DNA from: CALAED01 sp036378315
GTDB taxonomy: Bacteria > Actinomycetota > Actinomycetes > Streptosporangiales > Streptosporangiaceae
DNA length: 64,000 nt
NCBI GenBank assembly: GCA_036378315.1
Contig: DASUWU010000044.1
Coordinates: forward strand, 1-64,000
Direction: 5' to 3'
Both the position numbers and the translations under genes were made by a program. Positions 39,293 to 46,344 of this stretch are shown here, in pieces; position 1 is the stretch's first letter; each line of letters starts with the position of its first letter. The notes beneath the pieces are model-generated. The model saw only the letters and a list, made by a program, of their open reading frames with translations. It made no database searches and had not been told where the DNA came from.

Positions 39293-40865
39293 GGAGCCAG
39301 GGATTCCCCGCATCGGGGTCGCCGGCTGGGCGCGCTGGGGCTGGCGGCAGCTCACCTCGATGCGGACGGCGCTCGTGCTGCTGTTCCTGATCGCGGTCGG
39401 CGCCGTCCCCGGGTCGATGCTGCCGCAGCGCGGGCAGGCGCCGGAAAGGGTGGCCGATTACCTGCAGCGGCACCGCACGCTGGGACCGCTGTTCGACCGG
39501 CTGTCGCTGTTCGACGTGTTCGCCGCCCCCTGGTTCGCCGCGATCTACATCCTGCTGTTCGTCTCGCTCGCCGGATGCGTGATCCCGCGCGCCTGGCGCC
39601 ATTTCGCGATGATCCGCGCCCGCCCGCCGGCGGCGCCGCGGCAGCTGTCCAGGCTGCCGCTGGCCGCGTCGTACGAGACGGCCGCGCCGCCGGCCGAGGT
39701 TCTCGCGACGGCGGCTGGCCGGCTGCGCGGGCGGCGGTTCAGGCTCGAGACCGCGGGCGACGGCGCGACGGGCGGCGCCTGGGTGGCCGCGGAGAAGGGC
39801 TACCTGCGCGAGACCGGCAACCTCGTGTTCCACCTCGCCCTGCTGGCGCTGCTGTTCGCGGTCGGCGCCGGGGCCATGTACGGCTACAAGGGCAACGTGC
39901 TGCTCACCGAGGGCAAGGGGTTCTCCAACACCCTCGCCTACTATGACGCGTTCCGGCCGGGCAGGGAGTTCTCCCCTGGCTCGCTGCCGCCGTTCTCGGT
40001 CAGGCTGGACGACTTCACGGCGAAGTACGTCGTGACCGGGGAGCGGCGCGGCCAGCCGACCGAGTTTCGTGCCAGGCTGCGGGTCACCGACCGACCTGGC
40101 GCGCGGGAACGGCCGTACGAGCTGCGCGTCAACCACCCGCTGGAGATCGGCGGCGCCAAGGTCTACCTGCTCGGCCACGGCTACGCGCCGACGTTCACCG
40201 TACGGGACGGCCGCGGCCAGGTCGCCTTCCAGGGGCCTGTGCCGTTCCTGCCGGACGACGGGCGGACCTTCACCTCCGAGGGGGTCATCAAGGTCCCGGA
40301 CGCCGCGCCCACCCAGCTCGGCTTCATCGGGCTGTTCTGGCCCACGGCCGCGCCCGACGCCTCTGGCCGGACGACCGTGTCGGCGTTCCCGGCGCCGATC
40401 AACCCGATGGTGGCGCTGTTCCCGTTCAAGGGCGACCTCGGGCTCGACTCCGGCGTCCCGCAGTCCGTCTACAAGCTCGACGCGGCGAGGATGCAACGGA
40501 TCAACGTCACGCCGCGGCCGCTGCGGATCGGGGAGACGGTGACGCTGCCCGACGGCGCCGGCTCCGTCACGTACACGGGCTACCGCGAATGGGTGAGCCT
40601 GTCGGTCAACCACGATCCGGGCCGCGGGCCGGCGCTGGTCGCCGCGATCATCGCGATCGCCGGCATCGTCACCTCGTTCCTCGTCCGCAGGCGGCGGGTG
40701 TGGGTGCGCGCGGCGCGCGTGGCCGAGGGGCGTACGGTGGTCGAGATCGGCGGGCTCGCGCTCGGCGGGACGCATCCGGAGTTCGACGACGTGGTCGCCG
40801 ACCTGCGTGCCACGGCCCTTCCCGTAATGAACGCCGACACGGCCGACCTGGCCGGCAAGGAGTGA
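39288..40865 (+). CDS. resB: ResB (Ccs1) cytochrome c synthase subunit
   Basis: A 525-residue membrane partner of CcsB in system II cytochrome c assembly. Three N-terminal helices (RTALVLLFLIAVGAVPGSMLP; AIYILLFVSLAGCVIPR; LVFHLALLALLFAVGAGA), a large outside domain, and a final helix (ALVAAIIAIAGIVTSFLV) fit ResB. EKGYLRETGNLVFHLALL and NHPLEIGGAKVYLLGHGYAP are the conserved blocks with haem-channel His. ATG 39288 is in the second repeat copy. ccsB follows. Confidence 0.93.
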   Translation: MAEPGIPRIGVAGWARWGWRQLTSMRTALVLLFLIAVGAVPGSMLPQRGQAPERVADYLQRHRTLGPLFDRLSLFDVFAAPWFAAIYILLFVSLAGCVIPRAWRHFAMIRARPPAAPRQLSRLPLAASYETAAPPAEVLATAAGRLRGRRFRLETAGDGATGGAWVAAEKGYLRETGNLVFHLALLALLFAVGAGAMYGYKGNVLLTEGKGFSNTLAYYDAFRPGREFSPGSLPPFSVRLDDFTAKYVVTGERRGQPTEFRARLRVTDRPGARERPYELRVNHPLEIGGAKVYLLGHGYAPTFTVRDGRGQVAFQGPVPFLPDDGRTFTSEGVIKVPDAAPTQLGFIGLFWPTAAPDASGRTTVSAFPAPINPMVALFPFKGDLGLDSGVPQSVYKLDAARMQRINVTPRPLRIGETVTLPDGAGSVTYTGYREWVSLSVNHDPGRGPALVAAIIAIAGIVTSFLVRRRRVWVRAARVAEGRTVVEIGGLALGGTHPEFDDVVADLRATALPVMNADTADLAGKE

Positions 40866-40870
40866 CGAGC

Positions 40871-41836
40871 GTGGTCGACAAGGATCTCGCGAGCCTGAGC
40901 AACCAGCTCATGCTCGGCACGGTGCTCCTGTACGTGACCGCGATGGTCGGGTACGCGGCCGACCTGGCGTTCGGCCGGCGGACGGACAAGGCCGCCGCGC
41001 CGCTGGCGGTCCAGGAGCCGGCCCTGGTCGGCGCAGCGGCCCAGCCGGCCCAGCCGGCCGAACTGGCCGAACCGGCCGAGCCGGCGCCGCCGGAGGGTGC
41101 GGTCGAACGCAGGCAGGTCGACTGGGGCCGCTTCGCCGTCCTGATGACAGTGCTCGCGTGGGGCGTCCACCTCGGCGAGATCGCGACCCGCGGGATGGCC
41201 GCCCACCGGCTGCCGTGGGGCAACATGTACGAGTTCACCTCGGCGATCTGCTTCGCCGCCGTGACGGCCTACCTCGCCGTGCTGACGAGGCAGCGCGTGC
41301 GGTTCCTCGGCGCCTTTCTCATGGTGGGGGTCGTCCTCGGCCTCGGCGTGGCCACGATCTGGCTCTACGACGATCCAGGGCCGCTGGTGCCGGCGCTGAA
41401 CTCGTACTGGATCGCCATCCACGTCACGGCCGCGATCACGGCGACCGGCACGTTCTCGCTCGCCGCCGTCATCACCGTCCTCTACCTGGTGGCCGCGCGC
41501 GACACGGGCAGGTTCCGGCTGCCACCGGCGGAGAACCTCGACCGGCTGGCCAACAGGATCACGATGTTCGGCTTCCCGATCTGGACGTTCGCGATCATGG
41601 CCGGAGCGATCTGGGCCGACCAGGCGTGGGGCCGCTACTGGGGCTGGGACCCGAAGGAGACGTGGTCGTTCATCACCTGGGTCTGCTACGCCGGCTACCT
41701 GCACGCTCGCGCCACGGCCGGCTGGCGGGGGCGCAGGGCCGCGGTGATCTCACTGATCGCGTTCGGCTGCCTGCTGTTCAACTTCTTCGGCATCAACTTC
41801 CTGGTCTCCGGCCTGCACTCCTACGCCGGCGGCTGA
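40871..41836 (+). CDS. ccsB: CcsB/CcsA haem exporter-cytochrome c synthase
   Basis: A 321-residue membrane protein that exports haem and attaches it to apocytochrome c with ResB. The tryptophan-rich WWD motif is WGRYWGWDPKETWSFITWV; flanking His are in HLGEIATRG and IAIHVTAAITATGTFSLAAV, and HSYAG near the end. An Ala/Pro/Glu linker (about residues 45-80) follows helix one. GTG 40871 has AAGGAG at 8-nt spacing; GTG 40862 overlaps the resB stop but its Shine-Dalgarno is too close. Confidence 0.93.
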   Translation: MVDKDLASLSNQLMLGTVLLYVTAMVGYAADLAFGRRTDKAAAPLAVQEPALVGAAAQPAQPAELAEPAEPAPPEGAVERRQVDWGRFAVLMTVLAWGVHLGEIATRGMAAHRLPWGNMYEFTSAICFAAVTAYLAVLTRQRVRFLGAFLMVGVVLGLGVATIWLYDDPGPLVPALNSYWIAIHVTAAITATGTFSLAAVITVLYLVAARDTGRFRLPPAENLDRLANRITMFGFPIWTFAIMAGAIWADQAWGRYWGWDPKETWSFITWVCYAGYLHARATAGWRGRRAAVISLIAFGCLLFNFFGINFLVSGLHSYAGG

Positions 41837-41840
41837 CGGG

Positions 41841-42122
41841 TCAGTCGTCACCGCGCAGCCGTCGCTCGATCTGGCGGAGGAACTCCGGGTCGTCGTCCGG
41901 GCCGCGCGGCGCGGACGGCCGCCGGGCCGCCGGGACGAACCGGCGCCTCGGTTTGCCGAGCAGCAGCCACAGGACCGCGCCGACGATCAGGGTCAGCAAG
42001 ACGATCATGACCCAGCCGAACTTCGACAGCAGCCGGACGTCCGCCTCGTCGGTCGTCAGCACCTCGACCAGACTGTAGAGCCACAGGCCGAGGGCGATCA
42101 GCGCAACAAGGACGTAGACCAT
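41841..42122 (-). CDS. PLDc_N domain small membrane protein
   Basis: A 93-residue protein with two membrane helices (VYVLVALIALGLWLYSLVEV and WVMIVLLTLIVGAVLWLLLG) and a charged cytoplasmic tail ending in FLRQIERRLRGDD. The helix pair with LSKFGWVMIVL matches PLDc_N, the N-terminal part of cardiolipin synthases, here without a phospholipase domain. Converges on ccsB, 4 bp apart. Function unknown. Confidence 0.85.
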   Translation of the reverse strand: MVYVLVALIALGLWLYSLVEVLTTDEADVRLLSKFGWVMIVLLTLIVGAVLWLLLGKPRRRFVPAARRPSAPRGPDDDPEFLRQIERRLRGDD

Positions 42123-42166
42123 GCGCGCAGGTTACCCTGCGGGCAGACATCGCCGAGAGGAGCGTG

Positions 42167-42973
42167 ATGCGGTACCGGCTGGACGACCGCAGCGGACGGC
42201 ATCGCAAGCCGCGGGAAACCCAACCGCGCGACGCGCTCGGCCGGTTCCGCCGGCGCGCGGACGGCAGCGCCCGCCCCGCCGACCCGCCGCGCCTCCCGTG
42301 GAGCGACTTCGAGCTGGACGACGAGCCGCAGCCGCAGCGCGTGCGGCCACGACCGCCGGACGCGCCCCGCCGCGCCGACGGGCGCCGGCACTGCGGCGCG
42401 GTGGAGCGCATCCTGTTCCGGCAGTGGGACGCCGCCGCCGGCCCGCCCAGCCGCGACGTCGTCCGGGCCGTCGAGAACCTCGCCGCGCTGCCGGACGCGC
42501 TCAAGGAGACGCTGGCGACCGGCCTGGAGGCGATCTATGTCGGGCCGGGCGGCGTGCCCGACCTCGACGACATGACGTACCTGAAAGGCCGGACGCTGCC
42601 GTCCGGCCGCGGCACCTGGGACATCTGCGCGGGCGCCTATGGAGACCGCAAGATTGTCGTCGGGGATCGGCCGTCACCGACTCCCGACGTGATGATGCAC
42701 GAGGTCGGTCACGCGCTCGACGACATTGACGGCGGGTCCGGAGAATGGCAATCTGACAGCGCCGAATTCAGCGCCCTTTACCGGCAGTGCCTGCCGCATT
42801 TGTCAAGCGATTTCCATCGGCAACCTGACGATCTGGGTCGCAAGGAGTTCTTCGCCGACGCATTCGCCGCGATCGCGGCCAGGCGGCGCCCGGCTCTCGT
42901 CGACATGCTCGGCGGGGACACTCGTACGGCGCTGAACGTGATGCTCTACTTCAACCGTCGCTATGGGATATAG
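42167..42973 (+). CDS. Anthrax lethal factor-like (ATLF) zinc metallopeptidase
   Basis: A 268-residue putative protease. HEVGH (178-182) supplies zinc ligands and the catalytic Glu, and KEFFADAFAAIA places Glu227 where lethal factor has its third ligand (EFFAEAF). GLEAIYVGPGGVPDLDDM precedes, as in ATLF proteins. The first 80 residues are Arg/Pro/Asp-rich and probably disordered; no signal peptide, so cytoplasmic unless exported by a dedicated system. ATG 42167 follows GAGAGGAG. An 84-residue gene lies 10 bp downstream. Substrate unknown. Confidence 0.8.
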   Translation: MRYRLDDRSGRHRKPRETQPRDALGRFRRRADGSARPADPPRLPWSDFELDDEPQPQRVRPRPPDAPRRADGRRHCGAVERILFRQWDAAAGPPSRDVVRAVENLAALPDALKETLATGLEAIYVGPGGVPDLDDMTYLKGRTLPSGRGTWDICAGAYGDRKIVVGDRPSPTPDVMMHEVGHALDDIDGGSGEWQSDSAEFSALYRQCLPHLSSDFHRQPDDLGRKEFFADAFAAIAARRRPALVDMLGGDTRTALNVMLYFNRRYGI

Positions 42974-42983
42974 GTGATCAGCG

Positions 42984-43238
42984 ATGTACGTCATCAGGCT
43001 CCCCAACGGGAACCTGCGCGTGCCGCACAGTGCCATTACAGGCAACGAATCCACTGGGCAGATCATCGCCCAGGGCTATGTCGAGATCGGCCCCGACGAC
43101 CCGGACTATTCACGGTTCGCCGAACAGGCGCTCACCGAAGGAGAGCTGGCCGAGAAGCGTCGCCACTGGGAAGAGCAGGACGGTGCGTTGCTGCAGCAGT
43201 TCGAAGAATGGAAGGCGCAACAGGCCGGGAATGACTGA
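42984..43238 (+). CDS. Small acidic protein paired with the ATLF peptidase
   Basis: An 84-residue protein starting MYVIRLPNGNLRVP, with a beta-rich first half (GQIIAQGYVEIGPDDPDY) and a helical, Glu/Gln-rich C-terminal half (LAEKRRHWEEQDGALLQQFEEW). AGGTGATC lies 4 nt before ATG 42984 and matches the 16S anti-Shine-Dalgarno. It is co-transcribed with the peptidase. An immunity, inhibitor or substrate role is possible; no family is recognised. Confidence 0.75.
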   Translation: MYVIRLPNGNLRVPHSAITGNESTGQIIAQGYVEIGPDDPDYSRFAEQALTEGELAEKRRHWEEQDGALLQQFEEWKAQQAGND

Positions 43239-43247
43239 ATGGCGCCG

Positions 43248-43439
43248 CTATCGGCCGTTCGGCTCCTCACCGCGGAGGAGGGCGTGTACCTCGGACTCGC
43301 GGAACCGACGATGTCCACCAGGGGTGCGGATGCTGCTGATCCTGCCCGCGGCGGCCCAGCGGGTCACCGTCTTCGGGTCGACCCGGAAGAGGGCGGCCAC
43401 CTCTCCGGGGGTCAACAAGCGCTCAGTCGTGCTCTCCAC
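43248..43439 (-). CDS. bldC: Developmental regulator BldC
   Basis: A 63-residue MerR-like DNA-binding protein nearly identical in plan to Streptomyces BldC: LLTPGEVAALFRVDPKTVTRWAAAGRISSIRTPGGHRRFRESEVHALL spans the fold. BldC binds direct repeats cooperatively and delays the start of development. Start GTG 43439 has GGGGGAG upstream. The 235-bp gap before it, shared with the divergent dehydratase gene, holds a perfect BlaI-type palindrome 90 bp from the start. Confidence 0.95.
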   Translation of the reverse strand: MESTTERLLTPGEVAALFRVDPKTVTRWAAAGRISSIRTPGGHRRFRESEVHALLRGEEPNGR

Positions 43440-43528
43440 GATGCTCCCCCTTTGTCCCGCTCTGGTGCGGGTGGACTGTTTCTAAGTGTGCCGGGTCAAG
43501 ACCGATTTCTCCCTTGTTTTCGCAAAAC

Positions 43529-43543
43529 ACTACAGACTGTAGT
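43529..43543. promoter_or_regulatory. Perfect BlaI/CopY-type palindrome between bldC and dehydratase genes
   Basis: ACTACAGACTGTAGT is a perfect odd-centred palindrome fitting ACTACA-N3-TGTAGT. It lies 90 bp before bldC and 132 bp before the dehydratase. Identical in 12 of 15 positions to the site at 37896, including the flanking TGG on the right. Which promoter it serves is unclear. Confidence 0.6.
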
Positions 43544-43674
43544 TGGCTGACTTGCAGGGATCACGGGAAGTAAACACCAACTCCAACAGCGTAGTCACGC
43601 GGGCCTCATTCATCAGCCGAACACCTCTGAGCACCCGAGCTCGCGCCCAAAAGCGGTGACCCTATGCTGCGGAC

Positions 43675-44631
43675 ATGGCCGACCTTGTGACCGTGGCCGA
43701 GATCGAGCGGGCCGCCGAACGGCTGGCCGGCGTCGCGGTGCGGACCCCGCTCGTACCTTTCCCACCGTCCGGCCGGGAACTGCTGATCAAGCCGGAGTCG
43801 CTGCAGCCGATCGGGGCGTTCAAGCTGCGCGGCGCGTACGCGGCCCTGACCACGCTGCCGGAGCACGACCGGGCGCGCGGCGTCATCACCCACTCCAGTG
43901 GCAACCACGCGCAGGCCGTGGCGTACGCCGCACGGGCGTTGCGCGTCCCAGCGGTGGTCGTCATGCCGCGCACCGCACCTGAGGTCAAGGTGGCGGCCTG
44001 CCGCGCGCTGGGTGCCGAGATCGTGTTCGTCGAGCCGACGATGGAGGCCAGGCGCACCACGGCCGAGCGGCTGGCGGGCGCGCACGGGTACGTGCTGATC
44101 CCGCCGTTCGACGACGCGCGGGTGATCGCCGGGCAGGGCACGGTCGGCCTGGAGATCGTGGCGGACGCGCCGGACGTCGACGTCGTGCTCGTGCCGGTCG
44201 GCGGGGGCGGCCTGCTCGCCGGCGTCGCCACGGCGGTGAAGTCGCTGCGGCCGGGGGCCCGCGTCTTCGGGGTGCAGCCAGAACTGTCAGCGCACGCGCG
44301 CGAGTCGCTGCGGCTCGGGCGGCCGGTCGAGTGGCCGGCCGCGCGGACCGGCCGCACGATCGCCGACGCGCTGCGCGTCCAGGGCCTCGGGCGGCTCCCG
44401 TACGCCCACATCAGCGAGTACGCCGACGGCATCGTCACGGTGTCCGAGGAGGAGATCGTGGACGCGATGCGGCGGCTGCTGCTGAACGCCCGTCTCGTGG
44501 CCGAGCCGGCGGGGGCCGTGGCGGCCGCGGCCTACCTCGCGCACCGCGGTGAGCTGCCGGCCGCGCGGACGTACGTGGCCGTGCTGTCCGGCGGCAATGT
44601 CGATCCACGCAGGCTCGCAGAAACGATCTGA
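43675..44631 (+). CDS. PLP-dependent threonine/serine dehydratase
   Basis: A 318-residue fold-type II enzyme deaminating threonine or serine, or racemising serine. The PLP Lys is in PIGAFKLRGAYAAL, the substrate loop is THSSGNHAQAVAYAA, the phosphate loop is VGGGGLLAGVATAVK, and the pyridine-N residue follows in AVLSGGNVD. There is no C-terminal ACT domain, so it is the catabolic, isoleucine-insensitive or serine racemase-like form. TATGCT ends 6 bp before ATG 43675, so the mRNA is probably leaderless. Confidence 0.9.
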   Translation: MADLVTVAEIERAAERLAGVAVRTPLVPFPPSGRELLIKPESLQPIGAFKLRGAYAALTTLPEHDRARGVITHSSGNHAQAVAYAARALRVPAVVVMPRTAPEVKVAACRALGAEIVFVEPTMEARRTTAERLAGAHGYVLIPPFDDARVIAGQGTVGLEIVADAPDVDVVLVPVGGGGLLAGVATAVKSLRPGARVFGVQPELSAHARESLRLGRPVEWPAARTGRTIADALRVQGLGRLPYAHISEYADGIVTVSEEEIVDAMRRLLLNARLVAEPAGAVAAAAYLAHRGELPAARTYVAVLSGGNVDPRRLAETI

Positions 44632-44658
44632 GAGCCGTCCGATAGCCTCAGGAACGTC

Positions 44659-44907
44659 ATGCGCTCAGTATTCGCCTATACCGTCGCCAGGGCGGCGCTT
44701 TTCGCGGCCACGGCCGGGGTGCTCTACCTCCTCGGCGCCCGGGGCCTGCTGCTGCTCGCGCTGGCGGTGCTGATCAGCGGCCTGGTCAGCCTCGTCGTGC
44801 TGACGAGGCAGCGCGACCGGGTGTCGGTATCCGTGACGTCGGCGGCCCGCAGGGCGCGCGGCAACCTCGAGCGCAGGATCGAGGAGTCGCGCACCCGCGA
44901 AGACTGA
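44659..44907 (+). CDS. DUF4229 small membrane protein
   Basis: An 82-residue protein with two membrane helices (AYTVARAALFAATAGVLYLL; LLLLALAVLISGLVSLVVL) followed by a basic and acidic cytoplasmic tail (RQRDRVSVSVTSAARRARG...). This is the DUF4229 pattern, widespread in actinobacteria and often near menaquinone genes. AGGAA precedes ATG 44659. Function unknown. Confidence 0.85.
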   Translation: MRSVFAYTVARAALFAATAGVLYLLGARGLLLLALAVLISGLVSLVVLTRQRDRVSVSVTSAARRARGNLERRIEESRTRED

Positions 44908-44919
44908 CCAGCCGAGGCC

Positions 44920-44957
44920 GGCCAGCCGGGACTGGCCAGCCGGGACTGGTCAGCCGG
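44920..44957. repeat. 14-bp tandem repeat and hairpin between convergent genes
   Basis: GCCAGCCGGGACTG repeats 2.6 times (44921 on) and runs into the 3' end of the propeller gene. GGCCAG-CCGGGA-CTGGCC (44920-44937) can form a hairpin that may end both transcripts. Confidence 0.55.
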
Positions 44958-46203
44958 CCGGGAACATGCCGAGGCGGGCGTGGTACTCGTGCCCGAGCTC
45001 CTCGGTGTCGCTGCCCACGAACAGCCCGCCGGCGTGGGCGACGAGCGTCTCCACGCCGTGCCCGCGGGTGCGGGTCGGGTTCCACGACAGCGCCTTGCCC
45101 GTGGTCGGGCTGAGCGCGCCGATGCCGGGCCGGGAGACCGCGCCAGGGCCGGCGGTGTCGTGGCCGTACGGGTTGTCCAGCCAGCGCTGGTGACCGCCCA
45201 CGTACACGGCCACGCCCGTCACCGACACCGCCATCAGCGTGTCGCCGCCGGTCCAGTTGACCCAGACGGGCTGCCGGCCCGAGCTGGTCTTTGTGGCGTC
45301 CCACTTGGCCGCGCTGTCGCACAGCGTCGTGTTGCCGAACGGGCCGCCGGTGGTGACGATGACGAAGTACTTGCCGGTCGGGTCGAAGTCCACGTCGCGG
45401 ATGTAGCTGTCGAACGCGACGTTGTTGCAGACCGGCCCGTACCGGCTGGTCGCCCAGCCCGACAGCGAGCCGCTCGTGTTGAACATCGCGACCTGCATCC
45501 TGGAGTGCCCGTTCACCTTCATGAACGACCCGGTGGCCACCAGCTTGGTGCCGTCGGGCGACAGGGCCATGTCGTAGATCTTCAGCGTGCCGTTGTTGAT
45601 CGGATCGGTGAAGGAGAAGTTGATCTTCGAGTCGACCTTGCCGGTGGAGGTGTCGAGCCGGGCGAGCCGCGACCGGGCCACCCCGTTGATCGAGGAGAAC
45701 TGCCCGCCGACGTAGAGCTGGCTGCCGCGGGTGATGAGGTCCCACACCGTGCCGCTGCCGAGCTTGAACGTGCCCGTCCTGTTGCCATGGGAGGTGAGCC
45801 TGACCAGCCCCTTGTTGGCCGCGCCGTTGATCGTGGTGAACGCGCCGCCGACGAAGATGGTGCCGCTCGGACCGGGCGCCACGGCGCGGACCAGCCCGTT
45901 CAGCGCCGGCTTGAAGGTCGTGTCGATCTTCCCGGTCTTGGCGTCGTACGCGAACAGGTACTTCTGGTTGATCGTCGTCGAGCTGCCGGCGTTCCTGATC
46001 TTGGTGAAGCTGCCGCCCACGATGATCCGACTGCCGATCGGGGCGATCGCGTAGACCGTGCCGTCCAACGCGTTCGGGGTGTAGTTGACCGGGTTCGCCG
46101 AGACCACCTTGGTCTGCGCCTCATCGGCCTGCGCGGGCGGGATCGTCGCGGCGGCGGCGGCGACGACCGCACCGCCGGCCACGACCGAGATGACTCGTCG
46201 CAT
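44950..46203 (-). CDS. Secreted beta-propeller-like protein (DUF5122/delta-60 type), copy A
   Basis: A 417-residue exported protein. The signal is MRRVISVVAGGAVVAAAAATIPPAQA. The mature part has repeated short blades: YAIAPIGSRIIVGGSFTKI, FVGGAFTTINGAANKGLVRL, LYVGGQFSSINGVARSRLARL and TGSFMKVNGHSRMQVAMF (pattern hhhGGxFpxhNGxxxxxhhxh). A C-terminal block has RDVDFDPTGKYFVIVTTGGP and HQRWLDNPYG. The partner is unknown. It is a tandem paralogue of the next gene; both read leftward, 141 bp apart. Confidence 0.85.
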   Translation of the reverse strand: MRRVISVVAGGAVVAAAAATIPPAQADEAQTKVVSANPVNYTPNALDGTVYAIAPIGSRIIVGGSFTKIRNAGSSTTINQKYLFAYDAKTGKIDTTFKPALNGLVRAVAPGPSGTIFVGGAFTTINGAANKGLVRLTSHGNRTGTFKLGSGTVWDLITRGSQLYVGGQFSSINGVARSRLARLDTSTGKVDSKINFSFTDPINNGTLKIYDMALSPDGTKLVATGSFMKVNGHSRMQVAMFNTSGSLSGWATSRYGPVCNNVAFDSYIRDVDFDPTGKYFVIVTTGGPFGNTTLCDSAAKWDATKTSSGRQPVWVNWTGGDTLMAVSVTGVAVYVGGHQRWLDNPYGHDTAGPGAVSRPGIGALSPTTGKALSWNPTRTRGHGVETLVAHAGGLFVGSDTEELGHEYHARLGMFPAG

Positions 46204-46344
46204 CGCGAGCGCTCCTGGGGGGAATACGGAACTGCCAACGGAAAGGCCGGGAGGCGACTCTAGCGCCCCCCGGCCGCGGAGAGGTCACGAACCGGTGACC
46301 CGAACCGGACAGGCCGGGCCACCGGCCGGCGTGACGCACACGGC

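Noticed and set aside
42984..43238. Reading the peptidase and the 84-residue protein as a confirmed toxin-immunity pair
   Set aside because: Adjacency and size alone do not show it; the peptidase has no export signal and no delivery system is in the window, so it is kept as a hypothesis only.
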